From: Geosiphon pyriformis
Taxonomy: Eukaryota > Glomeromycota > Glomeromycetes > Archaeosporales > Geosiphonaceae
Length of the DNA: 64,000 nucleotides
Assembly (NCBI GenBank): GCA_016748015.1
Contig: JAAOMT010000519.1
Location: forward strand, 300,258 to 364,257
Direction of reading: 5' to 3'
This document shows, one piece after another, positions 1 through 11,577 of the stretch. The notes under the pieces were generated by a model. That model was given only the letters and a program-made list of their open reading frames with translations, made no database searches and was not told the DNA's origin. The position numbers and the translations under genes are program-made. The first letter of the stretch is position 1, and every line of letters begins with the position of its first letter.

Positions 1-315
1 ATTTTTTTTTGTTTTATCCAATATTAAACAATTTTCTAATGGCTGAATTACTTCTTCATAGACTTCCGGATGTATTTGAGCCCAAGTCATCGAATTTGGT
101 CTTTTCTGTGTCATATTTATGGGCAAAAGTCTCGCTACATTAAACTTTTTCTTTCCATTTTTACAAACAGGCCGATTGGTCGGAGTATGACACCGTTCTC
201 GAGATCGTCGAAAGACGAGTAGAGTAAAAATGAAGAGAAACCAGACGATTAAGACGGCGCAGAATAAATAAAATGCTCGGTCTGAGAAATTCTCAAATTT
301 GAATTCCATTTTCAT
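1..315 (-). CDS. Partial single-pass membrane protein, unknown function
   Basis: The minus strand is open from an ATG at 315-313 to the left edge (105 codons, no stop), so the 3' part of the gene is outside the window. The protein starts MKMEFKFENFSDRA. A hydrophobic segment at about residues 15-36 (rich in Leu, Val, Phe, Ile) is followed by a basic stop-transfer stretch (RRSRER), then a polar, Lys-rich tail. This is the layout of a signal-anchor protein with one membrane span. A second in-frame ATG two codons in is an alternative start. I recognise no domain. It is divergent from the gene at 880, which also encodes a short single-span protein. The GC content is clearly higher than the flanking DNA, which supports coding. 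An intron beyond the edge cannot be excluded. Confidence 0.6.
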   Translation of the reverse strand, partial: MKMEFKFENFSDRAFYLFCAVLIVWFLFIFTLLVFRRSRERCHTPTNRPVCKNGKKKFNVARLLPINMTQKRPNSMTWAQIHPEVYEEVIQPLENCLILDKTKKN

Positions 316-879
316 GCATGTATATACATATGAATATAGTGTATTTATATCTGTTCTAGCAGTAAAAATGATTGAAAGATGACAATATATGCTAGTATTT
401 CTAACTCCAAGCGGTTCTCCAGTTTTTGCCTTCGCCAGCTTCAAACTTATGCAAAATATGTTTAGCGTTTGTAGTTGAGCTTAAATCTAAAAAGTTTTGT
501 TACTATTTAATATACTTAAGTTGAAACAGCTATGATGAAACAACAATAATTGAGATTGAATAAAAAGGCCAGCTTAAACTAAATTCAAGTGTGATCTTCC
601 TTTTCAAATTTTAGCTTCGGGGAAAATGTAGAAAAGTTTAGATTTGTTTATGAATCTCATAGATCTGATGCTCTCTATCACAAATTCTGATTCTCATTAA
701 GTTATTTTTATTATCGATAAGTTTTCTACCCACAAGAAGGATCGTATTAGTAAACACGATCAAACAGAATAGCAAACTTTTCTTTCAAGGAGGCCTTTGA
801 ACTTTTTCTTTCACTTTTTAATACTTGAAAGGACTTTTAATGAAAATAACTCTAAACCTTTATTCATGCATTTGTCACC
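316..879. promoter_or_regulatory. Divergent intergenic region between two small membrane-protein genes
   Basis: This gap of about 560 bp separates the divergent starts at 315 (minus) and 880 (plus) and must hold both promoters. I see no canonical TATAAA close to either start and no open frame of note. Confidence 0.4.
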
Positions 880-1275
880 ATGTCAATTTTCATAATTCTG
901 GGTATCGTTGGTATCTTTTTAATCCTACTGATAGTTTCAATATATATTTTCAAAAAGGCCCTTATAAACGATGGCACTAAATTTAAACCTGATTCTAATA
1001 CAAGAACCTTGAAGGTTGCTGAAAGTCAGCCTGTTGATTCACCATCAGATATGATTCCAATCCAAGAAAATGAATTTGAAGAAAAAAAACTACAAATCTC
1101 TAAACGAAAACTCGAAGCCGTTATAGCAGAAGTACCAACTGCTTGGATAGCTTCGGAGCTTTCATCATCACCTATGATGATTGAGCCGATATTGCCAGAT
1201 GGTCATGATGAAATGGTATTGGGACAACCATCTTCATCGAAAATCAATCCACCTTTGGAGATTCACGTTGAATAG
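880..1275 (+). CDS. Small single-pass membrane protein, unknown function
   Basis: A 131-aa single-exon frame. The ATG sits in a good context (gtcaccATG). Residues 2-25 form one strongly hydrophobic helix directly at the N-terminus, followed by a Lys pair (FKK), so this is a signal peptide or, more likely, a signal anchor with the rest of the protein on one side. The tail is acidic and Pro/Ser-containing, with Lys-rich patches near residues 65-78, and carries no recognisable domain or Cys pairs. It has the same layout as the divergent gene at 1-315, but the two sequences are not visibly homologous. Function unknown. The coding call rests on length, start context and base composition. Confidence 0.6.
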   Translation: MSIFIILGIVGIFLILLIVSIYIFKKALINDGTKFKPDSNTRTLKVAESQPVDSPSDMIPIQENEFEEKKLQISKRKLEAVIAEVPTAWIASELSSSPMMIEPILPDGHDEMVLGQPSSSKINPPLEIHVE

Positions 1276-2340
1276 CTGTGCATTATCAATCTAGATTCAA
1301 ATTGCCAAATTTCTTTTTACTTGGCCAAAATTACCTTTTTGAATTCTAAAATCCAAAGTTAATCCTACTTCAACTGTAAAATTTTTTTGAAAGAAATAAA
1401 ACATTGAAGACTGCTTAATCCACATGAATTACTTTCCCCAATAATATAGCAATTAGTTAATCCAAAAAATATCAAACACTTTTAATAAGGAAAAGTTAGT
1501 TTTTTGAACCAAATAATTGCCGTTTGACGAACAAACTTAAATCCTCGCTGATGTTTAACGAGGGATATTTCAGAGAAAAGCTAAACTTGAAAATTTTGTG
1601 ATATATTTTTTCCTTGTTAAAAATCAACAATAGTCGTTTCAGTATTTGCCAAGGCTTCAATTTAAAAATACTATTGAAAACATGCTAGAAATGGTGTGTG
1701 TGTATAATTGAGACCAAAAAGTAGACATCAGAATGTGATACTAATTAGATTCTCTAAACTAAATTGGAATTTATTTAAACCTTAATTTTTTTGTGATTGC
1801 TATCAAAGACTTAAACCACAAGAATTGTAATGGTTTTATATCCCTTAGCAAACTTTATCAGTATAAATTTAAGCAAAGCTCATAAGATCTTGATTAAAAT
1901 ACTATTTTATAATTTTTCTCGTGCTCAATACCTAGCTCCAAAATATTTGGTCTGAATTTTACAATCTAAATTTAGGTTTGGTTTCAACAATAAAAAAGGG
2001 CCACTATTGCTTCCTAATTAAAATGAAAGAACTTACCCAAAATTTTTAAAATGATTTTTCAAAATAAATAGAAGGTTTCTTAGAAAAGTTATAATTTAAC
2101 ACTGAATTCTCTTAAAATAACAGCAACAAAATCAAATTTTGGGATCCACAACTAGGGATAAATTTTTGAGCAAACAATTGTGGAAGTTACGATACATGTA
2201 TTTTCGAACTAACAACAACAGTGGAAATACTAATCGGGCAAAAATCAAGGGCTTAGACATCAATAAAAAACCTAAATGCCGAAAAATAATAAAATAACAG
2301 GTTATTGAAAAAATCAAAATAAGTCAATTTGTGACCTCAC
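1276..2340. other. Intergenic, nothing recognised
   Basis: AT-rich DNA with only short open frames. An AATAAA-like signal near 1395 could end the upstream gene. Confidence 0.4.
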
Positions 2341-2601
2341 ATGACCGCCTATTTTTCTGCTTTTGTGCTTTTATGTCCCATTCACGTTATCAACCCGTCT
2401 CTTTTGCGTTTCACGCCCTTTAACAGTCGCAACGTTAAACATGATTTCTTAAGGTGTTCACAATCGAAATCTGACATTATCAAGGGCCATATAAAAGCTA
2501 TCAAAGATTTAAGGTTCCTTTTCCGTGACATGAATGATGGCTCTGGTAACTACAAAGTACTTTTGATTACTAAAGATATAGAAAAAATAGTAAGGTATTA
2601 A
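2341..2601 (+). CDS. Weak small ORF, hypothetical
   Basis: An 86-codon ATG frame lies in a short island that is less AT-rich than its surroundings. The first 15 or so residues are hydrophobic. The second half (KAIKDLRFLFRDMNDGSG) looks like ordinary protein but matches no family I know. It could be an exon of a broken gene or a chance frame. No convincing splice partners were seen. Confidence 0.22.
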   Translation: MTAYFSAFVLLCPIHVINPSLLRFTPFNSRNVKHDFLRCSQSKSDIIKGHIKAIKDLRFLFRDMNDGSGNYKVLLITKDIEKIVRY

Positions 2602-3360
2602 AATCTCCACCAAGTCCATGCCCAATAAACACAATATTCGAAAAACTATTGATTAAAGTGTCCTTCAAGTGCTGCCGAATGACAGTTCTACTTCTTTAAG
2701 CAATTGTGAATCAACACGTTCATTCGTCTAAGGTAAATTTAGCTGCACTAATGTTGAATTTTTCGAACTCCATTCTTGCCTTGTTAATTTCTTTTGTGTA
2801 AAAGAGAAATTATTGATGTTATTTTGGTGGAAAAAAAAGGTATACCATTCATGAAAATCAAAGATCTGAATTGGAGAACCTTGATTTATATCTAATTTTT
2901 GAGCGAATTTAATATTTTTTAAATCTATTAAATTTTTTTGATATCTATGCATCCAAAAATAAATATCAATAGCATGAAAGTTGCCATTATAATTTTAGAT
3001 CTGCTTTGAAGATTGAGTTTAAACTGCATTTCAATTTAAAATAAAATTCAATTATAGCTAATTTTTAAAGGATGAAGACAATGTGAGAGATGGAATATAA
3101 CCGAGATGGTTTATATAATAACCAAAATGTATGTATTCTCTACAAAATTTTGGGAAACAAAATCCGATGAATTTATTATTTATTAATTTGACATACACCT
3201 ATGATTTTGACACTCTCAAATCGTGTTCAGCCTCGAAATTTCACTCAAACTATACAGATAAGTCTAACTGATTCATTTCAAAAGATAAAAAGGGGATAGC
3301 TGTCTGAATATGATTCGAGACTGCCAAGATCATATGTGTCTTTCAAATTAATGAACTAAT
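2602..3360. other. Intergenic, one partial repeat copy
   Basis: No gene seen. Near 3150-3192 there is a degenerate copy of the terminal motif of the palindromic element at about 3370-3700 (ggaaacaaaatcc followed by an ATTT-rich stretch). Confidence 0.35.
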
Positions 3361-3369
3361 AGGTTTTCT

Positions 3370-3700
3370 TTTGGCATTAAAAGTCTCAGAATTAATGAAG
3401 TATCTCTTATAATTCTCAATTATATTTTAAAAAATAATAAATAAATAAATAAATGCAGTGGATTTTGTTTCCTAAATGTCTCTGGAAAATAAACACTTTG
3501 CTTGTTAAATAAACAATCTTAATGATATATTCTATATCTTACATGATTTTCATCTTTCAAGAATTGTTTCTTTATTCTCTATAGACATTTAGGAAATAAA
3601 ATTCAATGTATAAATTTATTTATTTGTTTCTTTAAATATTTCTGGGAATTACAAGAAATGTTCCATCAATTTTGAGATTTTAAGGGTTTTCCACAAATAA
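3370..3700. repeat. Palindromic MITE-like element with ~110-bp inverted arms
   Basis: The left arm (about 3375-3485) and the reverse complement of the right arm (about 3583-3695) can be aligned through most of their length. The best part is an AAAT-repeat followed by gattttgtttcctaaatgtct (left) against its near copy at 3583-3627. The spacer is about 95 bp. There is no coding capacity. The structure is that of a small non-autonomous inverted-repeat element. Exact ends and target duplication could not be fixed by eye. Confidence 0.5.
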
Positions 3701-6240
3701 GATTTTTATCAAAAGAGGATTCGATAAACAATAATTGAGTTGACATTATACAATATTCACTGAAATTTCTGAAAATTCTAAAGAAATTTTCTTAATGTGT
3801 TTTATAATATGTATTTGAATTTTTGCTTTTATATTATTAAACATGAAGTTGATATACTAACCCTAAAATTAGATATATTCAGTCATTTGCTGGACAAAGC
3901 ATATCTTGACTAATGTTATTAAACCTATAAAAAAGGATAATTAATAAAACATTTTAATTCAAATAATTTAGTATTTTTAATCGGATTTCAAAATATATTT
4001 CAAGTTAGCACAATCTCTAACTGAGAAATTTTTCGCTTGCTTCAAAGAGTAACATAACACTTATTGAAATTTAGGACGATACCTTTGTACACATAAAGAA
4101 ATTGGTAAAGAAAAAAAATGAATTTTTAAAGTTTTGTTTTGTTTTGTTTAAATATTGTTAATACAAGAAATATCATTTCGTGCAATTCAATAAAAAATTT
4201 TATTTATTTTAATTTAATAAAAATAATCAAGTATTTAAAGTGTAATGTAATTAGCACTTCCAATTACTTATTTTTATGTACAGCTGATTTAGAAATTAAG
4301 AATAAAGTGGTAAGTAGAGTTTGGGCATTTAAAAGTCAGTAACAGAAGCTTTTTACAATAAATCAATAGTTATATAATAATTAGGAAATCTGATGCCAAA
4401 ATGCAAAGATAAAGATGGAGAGATTAATATTATTTTTATATAATATTAATTAAAATTTTTGTTTTTTGGGAAGTAATATAAAAAAGTATTGGGAATTTTT
4501 AAAAAACATTAAATTAGTGTAATTGAAAATTGCTAATCTTGTTAAAAAAAATTGATAATAGTTATTATAAGAAAATTTGAATATTTTGAACAAAATTTAG
4601 AATTAATATAAAAAAAGCAGATATAATTAGAACTAATGACTTAAATACATTAAGAAAAACAAAAGTTTTAAATAAAAACTTTAATAAATTTGTAATTATA
4701 TTGTGAGTTTTAAAGGTTTAAAAAATTTTATATATATTATATATTATATAGTATTTTTAAGATTATAAAGTCTTAATAGCTTTGCTTTAATTTATTGTTT
4801 TGTCTAGCTAATTAGTGTAATCTTAACTGTTTTAAATAGTTGTTAATATATAAAAAACACATAAGTTGCTTTTAATATGTAATATTTTTGGTTACATATT
4901 TTCAAATTATAGTTGAATTACATTTAGTTAACACATTAATAAAAAACAAAGTATAATCCAATTACTACTAAATTTATAAACAAAAAATATTGCGCATTAA
5001 AAACAATATATATGTTAATTATATGTGACCAATGCAATTTTAAATTGAAAAGCTTAAAACTTAAAGTTTTATATTTACTAAAATACCATAACTTATAATA
5101 CTTTCAATAAATAACCCAATATTAAAATTAAGAAAAATATACAAAAATCCAGTTATTTTAATGAAAATCAACCAATAAATATTTTACCAACAATGACGCA
5201 GAAATAAAATCAGTAAAATATTATAAAAACAATTCTAATTTTTGCTACTAAGTATATAAACTAAAATCAAATTAAAAAATTGTCTTAGAAATATTACTTA
5301 GATTATTACCGGTTAGCAAAAATTAACATTAAAGGAGAAATAATAGATGTTGCATGTACAAAAAACATTAAAATAATGCTTCAGAATGAAATAAAAAAGC
5401 GATTTATTGTTGGACCAATTAAAAAATATACCCAAGCTATCTATTTATTTCTAATCCAAATTCCGCATTTACAATTGGTTCAAAAACGTAAAAAACTATG
5501 TATTAGTAAACATAGAATTCAGAGGTTTGATTTCATAGATTGCTTTACTATATTAGTAAATACATAAAAATTTTACCAAATTTAAACTTCTTTAAACTAT
5601 TATAATTCCAACTTTTGGAATACATCAAGAAGCTTATATTTGTCTCAAACCCAATTACTACTCATCAAAATTTTGAATTCAATAAACAGATATGCCAAAA
5701 AAATTGATTTACTATTTTTAATATTTTTATTTTCAAAGGTTCAAAAAAGTCAGAATAGTATTTTTTAATCCTAATAGTTATTCAGTTATTTTATTTAATA
5801 AATTAAATATTAAAATTATACATTACAATATTTTTTAACATAAATTACTCCAATGTATTCCTAATTTTACAAAAATTATTGAATATTTACTTTTAAAACC
5901 AATCACTTTTTCCACATCCAAGATTTATTATTGCCAAACAGAAAAACTTTCTTGAATTAATATAAAAAGCTAGAAATGCACTAACAGAGACAACTTAAAT
6001 AGCTCTTAACCAAAATTTTGAATATCTTTGCACAAGATAATAATAATTTTAAAAAAATTGGTATTGTTAAACATAGCATATACACAGAAATGCTTAATAA
6101 TTTAGACAATAAACATACAGAGTTTCAATAACCAGCCACCAATTTATTCGAAAAGAAGTCCAAAAAATGTCAACAATAATCTTATGAAAAAATACTTATC
6201 TTTTGTCCAAAATTAATAATATGTTGAAAAATCTAAATGG
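3701..6240. other. AT-rich desert
   Basis: Extreme AT content, short homopolymer-rich frames and no supported gene. The part just before 6240 may contain the unrecognisable 5' portion of the Ty3/gypsy element. A 63-codon frame at 5376-5567 has no recognisable domain and is probably chance or TE debris. Confidence 0.45.
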
Positions 6241-6243
6241 TTC

Positions 6244-7641
6244 TTAATCTTAGATTTGACCAGTAGCTATTAACAAGTTGAATAAGTCTTAAGAACCAGA
6301 AAAAACAGCATTGACTACCCAAGAAAAAAATTATGAATTTACCAATACACTAGCAATATTTTAATGATTAATAAATATTATACTCTAAATTATTATAAAA
6401 GTCAATAGGTGTGTATTTGGATAACACTGACATTTTTTATTAATATTTAAAGCTTATTTACAATATCTGCAAAAAGTTTTCAAAAATTATGAAAAGCAGG
6501 TTAAAATTAAATATTAAAAAATACCCTTTTTATCAAAAAAGTTTAGTATTTTTGACCACATTATTAGCCAGCATAAAGTCAAACCAAATCCTGGTAAAAT
6601 TGAAAAAATACAAAGCTTTTTAGTACTTTAAAACACACCTGAGCTTAGAGAATTTTTAGAATTAGTTTCATATTACCGAAAATTTTCAGCTATTGCAAAT
6701 CCTCTTAGTTATTTGCTCAACAAAAATTTTAAGTGAATCTCTGAACAACAAAAATTTTCAAACCAGTTGATAACAGCTTTAATCTATTTTATACTTATTT
6801 TAACAAAAAATTTTACTCGTTAACGAATGCATTTTACCCAAAATTTGGTGCTATTTTGTTTCAATTAGATGACAATAAAAAATAAAGTTGCAGTATATGT
6901 CAGCATAATCCGAAAAACAATCAAAAAAATTATGGTGTATTAAATGCAAAACAGCAGCTCTTATATGAGTCTTTAAACATTTTTACCAATATTTTCTTAA
7001 AAAATAGTTTAACGTATTTATTACAATATTGGACTTAAATAACTTGCCAACACAGCTGAATTAAATTTAAAACAAGCCAATTAAAATAAATTCTTAACCA
7101 ACTTTAATTATTTTATTATAAATCAGAAAAGTTTTATACCAATATTAATAGAGTTTTTAGCATATTTGCAATCAACTCTAAAACAAAATCAATAAATTCA
7201 GAAAACGTTAACACTTATTATATTGATAAAACTGATATTAAGTAAAAAACATTTTTTCAACAACTAAGTAAAACAATGTTCTTTATTATCAAAATTTTAA
7301 AGACCCAAATAATTTATTTAGAGTAATTCGAAAACCAGAAAAAGAAGCAATTCTTTACAACATGCATTTAGATTTATTATTAAACATTTTGGAGAAAAAA
7401 CAATACAATTCAAAGAACTTCTTAACATTATTTTTGGTCTTAAATACAAAAACACATTAGATAATATGTTAAAATCTGTAACAATTGTCAAACAAGAGAA
7501 GAAACCAAATCAACAGAATTTTTAAATTTAATCAAAGTTGAATAATTATTTTAGAATTAATTTAATTGAACTTCCACTTATTACAACTAAAAAACCTAAT
7601 ACATTGTAGTAACACTAGATTATTTTAAGAAATTTCGAATG
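6244..7641 (+). mobile_element. Decayed Ty3/gypsy retrotransposon pol (RT, RNase H, integrase fragments)
   Basis: No long frame survives, but reading across stops and frameshifts recovers the pol order. (1) Reverse transcriptase: LDLTSSY at 6250 (first catalytic Asp), KTA..YEF near 6304, and YLDN at 6414-6425 in place of the YxDD box. (2) The RT/RNase H connection PELREFLELVSYYRKF from about 6640, a very typical Ty3/gypsy signature, then a TNAF..GAILFQ segment corresponding to TDAS..GAVLxQ. (3) Integrase: the Zn-binding remnants HFGEK and CNNCQ (7477-7491), and the core segment YIVVTLDYF at 7600-7626. Many codons are stops and the frame changes several times, so it is dead. No LTRs were identified. 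Confidence 0.85.
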
Positions 7642-8468
7642 CGTTGTTTTAATTCTATTTGCTATTTGAATATTGAAATGAAAGTTTTAAATATTTTTTA
7701 AATCAAAATAATATTTAAAAGTTTTATTTTTATTTATATTAGCAAAAAATTATTAGGCAATTCTTTTAACAGCTTTACCAACAGTTTTTTAAATAAATCA
7801 GATAAATAAAAACTTAAAATTATTATCATATTGATTAACTGTAATAGCTTAAAAAAAAGCAAATATGTAATGTTTTAAAAAGTTAATACTATGTTGTTAT
7901 TTAGATTGATGGTCATTACATCAAAAATAACAGTGTTAAAAAAGTGCTTAATTTGTTTAAAAGATTGTTTGTTTTAACTAAGTGGTGAATAGCGAATTTA
8001 ATAATTTAAACTTAGAAAACAATTGATTAAAAGTAATTAAATAAATTAATTGGTTAATACAATTGTTTTTTATAAGCATTATTAAAATAAATTTTTGTTA
8101 AATGTTTGTTAAAAACCATGGTTAAAAATTTTTTCCAACAAAGAAACAAATTAAATCTGAAAAAAAATCGATTTCAATATAATTAAGATTGTTTACAAAA
8201 TGGTAAATAAATTAAATTTTGAAACATTACAAAAAGCATTATTTTTATGTTCTAAGTTAGAATAACATGTTAGTTGTTTTTCAATAATTATTTTTTCAAT
8301 AATAAAAATAAAAAAAAGAGAAAAAATTGTAATTTTTTGTTTTAAAATATTCAAATTAAAGAAAATTAAGGTATAAAAATAATAATAAGAAATTAGCATG
8401 CTAATACTTAAATAGTCAAATGTTTTTTATAACTTTAAAAATTTTTGCTTATATGTCTTTTAAAAGAA
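7642..8468. other. AT-rich desert
   Basis: No gene or RNA recognised. It may include the lost 3' end and LTR of the preceding retroelement. Confidence 0.4.
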
Positions 8469-8579
8469 ATGAATAATCAAGTTAATAATCAAATCAACAA
8501 TTAAGTCAATAAACAAGTTAATAACTAAGTTAACAATTAAGTTATTAATCAGATTAATGATTAAGTCAACAATTAATTT
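8469..8579 (+). repeat. Decayed 12-bp minisatellite encoding an (NNQV)n tract
   Basis: Nine consecutive 12-bp units run from 8472 to 8579, consensus aataatcaagtt with substitutions. An ATG at 8469-8471 is in frame and the units read Asn-Asn-Gln-Val. The Gln codon is CAA or CAG in four units and TAA in the other five (units 3, 5, 6, 8, 9). This looks like a formerly coding Asn/Gln repeat in which CAA turned into TAA by C-to-T change. Confidence 0.7.
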
Positions 8580-10326
8580 TAAAATTAAAACGGCTAATAC
8601 ATAAATAAATATATTAAAAATAAGTATTATCAAAGAAAATAGAAAAATTGAACTGTAATAATATATAAAATAAATAAAAAATACCAGTAATTTATTGTAT
8701 TACAATTTGTTTTAATAATAAACCTGTTTTTACAAAATTGAATAAAATATTTAAAAAAATCACTTTTTTTTGATTTATAAGGCTAATAAGTGAATTTAAC
8801 TATGTAATTCATACTTCATTATTGACCAAAGTTTTTTATAAAATTTAAATTGAGACTATAGGTGGTTTAAAATATTTATTTTTTTTGTAATAAAAATTTT
8901 TGTCATATGAACTGGGACATAGTCTTGTTAAAGTTTTTTTTCCAAAAAAATCTGAATGACAAAATTAGATGTTTTTTAATAGCTTAGCTTAAATGTACAA
9001 TAAAAAAACTCTTGCTTAATCATTTTTATGAATTAAAACAAAATAACAAATTAATGTTGTGAATAAATTAAAATAAGATTTAAAAATTATTTTTGATTCA
9101 ACTTTCATTTGTAATAACAGAAAATATTTTTATTTTGAACAATTAAAAATTCGAATTATTTACATGAAAATGTGCTAAAAATTTGTAGCAAACCAGTTTG
9201 TCTTTTAAAAAGTTTTTTGAATTGATGTGCCTTTTATACATATTAGACCAAAAACAAAAAAAGTTTGAAATTATTAAAATTTTACTATTTGTTGGTCTTA
9301 GTTTTTTGGCATATTACTGTGGAATTCACAAATACATTTTATATTAATGCAATTTTTTATAATTATCTATAATGGTTATGAAAAATGCCGCAAAAGATTG
9401 TTTTAAAATGAGTTGACTATTTTTAGTTAAATTTACAAGTTTTTTAAAAAAATTATCCTATAAATTTGAGAATTTTAAAACTTCAAATTTCTTAATCAAA
9501 TAGAAAACTTAATCCTACAAAACTCTATATTATTGAAAGCACAAATTTTATAAAACACAAAAGACTCATTAATTAACAAATATATCAAAAATGAACCTAT
9601 ATAAAAATATTAATAAAATTAAAAAACGAGAATATATAACATAAAAGAGATAATGTTCTGCAAAAATAATACCACTTAATAATTCTTATAAAATTGTTCA
9701 ATATATTCACAATTTATACGAAATTAATTGCGAAATTCAATTAAAACAAGAACTAAGATTTTATGTATAACAGTTTCAAGGCATTTAATTAAACATAAAC
9801 ATAAAAATGGTTTATTACTTGAAACATTTTTGCCTATTTTGGTTCAAGAAATTTTGTTACAAAGATCTGTTTTTATTTAAATAATAATTCAATTATTCTA
9901 AAACATTATTAAACATTAATATAAAAATTCCCAATTAATTTGTCCAATACCAACTTATTTTTATAGTATATTGAGTGCCCAATATTTCTTATATCATTTT
10001 TTATTATATCATTAATAAATTCAATAAAAATATTTTTAAAAAATAATTTAAATGAAAACATGATATAAAAATTAAATTTGACCAATCTTAAAAATTAAAT
10101 TAGGTAAAATTATTTTTTCAAACTATAAATAAGTTTTGTACTTATTACTAATTTTAAAAAAGTTTTTTCAACATGCAGAAAAATAAATTTTTGAAAAAAT
10201 ATTTAATTAAAATAAAGCAAAGTCAAGACATGAAATTGTAGCATTTTTTTTACACATTTAGAGAAAATTTAAATCCTGAACATAATTGTTGTTGCTATGG
10301 GAGAATTTTATTTAAACAAAAAATTT
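8580..10326. other. AT-rich desert
   Basis: No gene, RNA or clear transposon signature seen. Confidence 0.4.
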
Positions 10327-10560
10327 TCATTTATCGTCAAAAAGTTTCGCTATACATTTAAAATGAAATTTCCCAAAATAGTTAAAGCATGTATGAATTA
10401 CTTCTCTGGTATAAAATGCGCATTCTTGAAGAAATGTAATAGCATAATAATACCTCCTGAATAAATTAGAGTCAGCGTCAGAAAGAATCAAAGTAGAGCT
10501 AGATAGAATGCGCATCGATAAAAAAAGATGTAATGTCAGGGAATCATCTTTGTGAAGCAT
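10327..10560 (-). CDS. Weak small ORF, hypothetical
   Basis: A 77-codon ATG frame on the minus strand begins 36 bp after the stop of the gene at 10597-11577. It has no signal peptide or domain I recognise. It could be a 3' exon or 3' UTR of the upstream gene, or a chance frame. The edge of the AT-rich desert lies within it. Confidence 0.22.
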   Translation of the reverse strand: MLHKDDSLTLHLFLSMRILSSSTLILSDADSNLFRRYYYAITFLQECAFYTREVIHTCFNYFGKFHFKCIAKLFDDK

Positions 10561-10596
10561 GTTTTATAAATTCTTATCTCGAAACATCAGTGTCTT

Positions 10597-11577
10597 TTAT
10601 TTGCGTAGAGAACGAAATTCTGGAATTAAATAAACGATAAGCGATTCTAGTACAGCTACTCGCTCTTCCATTTGCCATAAATTAATCGGGTCATTAATTG
10701 GTAGAGCAGTAGGAGTTTCTGGACAGATGAAGGTGTTTATAGGATTTTGAGAATGAGTCATATCTTGAAATTGGTAATCATCCTTCGAAATTGGGTCCTC
10801 GGTGACATTTAGATATGATTGGTTGCTCATTGGAAGTAGATTGGCACCTGATTCAAAATTTACTTGCCCAAAAGGTTTATTTATAGTTTCTGTCGGAAAG
10901 TATTGTGAAACTACACTCGTATCATCCGGAGGAGTTGGGAATCCAAAAGAGAGATCTATCGGTTGTTCCGTGACACATTGAGAGACAAGCACATTTTCAG
11001 GTGAGTTATGATTGAAATCAATCGGTGAATTTAGGGAGGGCGAGTGCAACAGTGGCAATCTTTCGGGGAAATTAATATCCTTTCCATGTGGAAATGATCC
11101 ATTGTTTTGTGGTTTATTTGATGTTAAATCACTGGATCGTAGGGATGAAAAATCTGAACAAAATTCGAAGGAATTTGAGGATAAATTCTGGTATGGTGAT
11201 GAGAATTGGAAGATAGTTGATGATTCTCTCTTTAAAATTTGATGATTAAAGTAATCAAGTGTATCCTTATCCTTATTGCCTGATAAGGTTTCCTCTCTTT
11301 GCTGCTGCAATAGAGATTCTGAACCATATATAGGATTATGATAAAAATTTTTGCGATATCCCGAATTAGCTCTCCAAGGATTTGTTGCAAAATTTGAAGA
11401 TACTCTCATTCTCGTGTTTTCTGTTTTGGATTTTTTTTTAATTGGAATGAAAATCTTTTTATTGGTTTCCCTTTTCCTTAAATTTCTCATATTAGAAATG
11501 GGTGAAGAAAATGAAGAATTTTTTGACGAACAAATTTCATTCAATTTTAATTGTTCTTTTGAAGTGTTATTCGACAT
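10597..11577 (-). CDS. Disordered, probably nuclear protein of unknown function
   Basis: A 326-aa single-exon frame starting at the ATG at 11577-11575; an upstream in-frame TTG would add five residues and is unlikely. The protein is rich in Ser, Asn and Pro over most of its length, so probably disordered. A basic patch at about residues 35-60 (RKRETNKKIF, KKKSKTENTR) looks like a bipartite nuclear signal. The C-terminal 25 or so residues (WQMEERVAVLESLIVYL) can form an amphipathic helix suited to dimerisation. No DNA-binding domain is visible. The shape resembles fungal transcriptional regulators such as the HMG proteins further along, but there is no HMG box here. Function unknown; the coding call is well supported by length and composition. 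Confidence 0.65.
   Translation of the reverse strand: MSNNTSKEQLKLNEICSSKNSSFSSPISNMRNLRKRETNKKIFIPIKKKSKTENTRMRVSSNFATNPWRANSGYRKNFYHNPIYGSESLLQQQREETLSGNKDKDTLDYFNHQILKRESSTIFQFSSPYQNLSSNSFEFCSDFSSLRSSDLTSNKPQNNGSFPHGKDINFPERLPLLHSPSLNSPIDFNHNSPENVLVSQCVTEQPIDLSFGFPTPPDDTSVVSQYFPTETINKPFGQVNFESGANLLPMSNQSYLNVTEDPISKDDYQFQDMTHSQNPINTFICPETPTALPINDPINLWQMEERVAVLESLIVYLIPEFRSLRK

Noticed and set aside
4139..4342. 67-codon frame in the AT-rich block.
   Set aside because: Composition is that of the surrounding desert and no domain is visible.
8193..8399. 68-codon minus-strand frame rich in Ile/Phe/Lys.
   Set aside because: Low-complexity AT-driven frame without a start context or domain.
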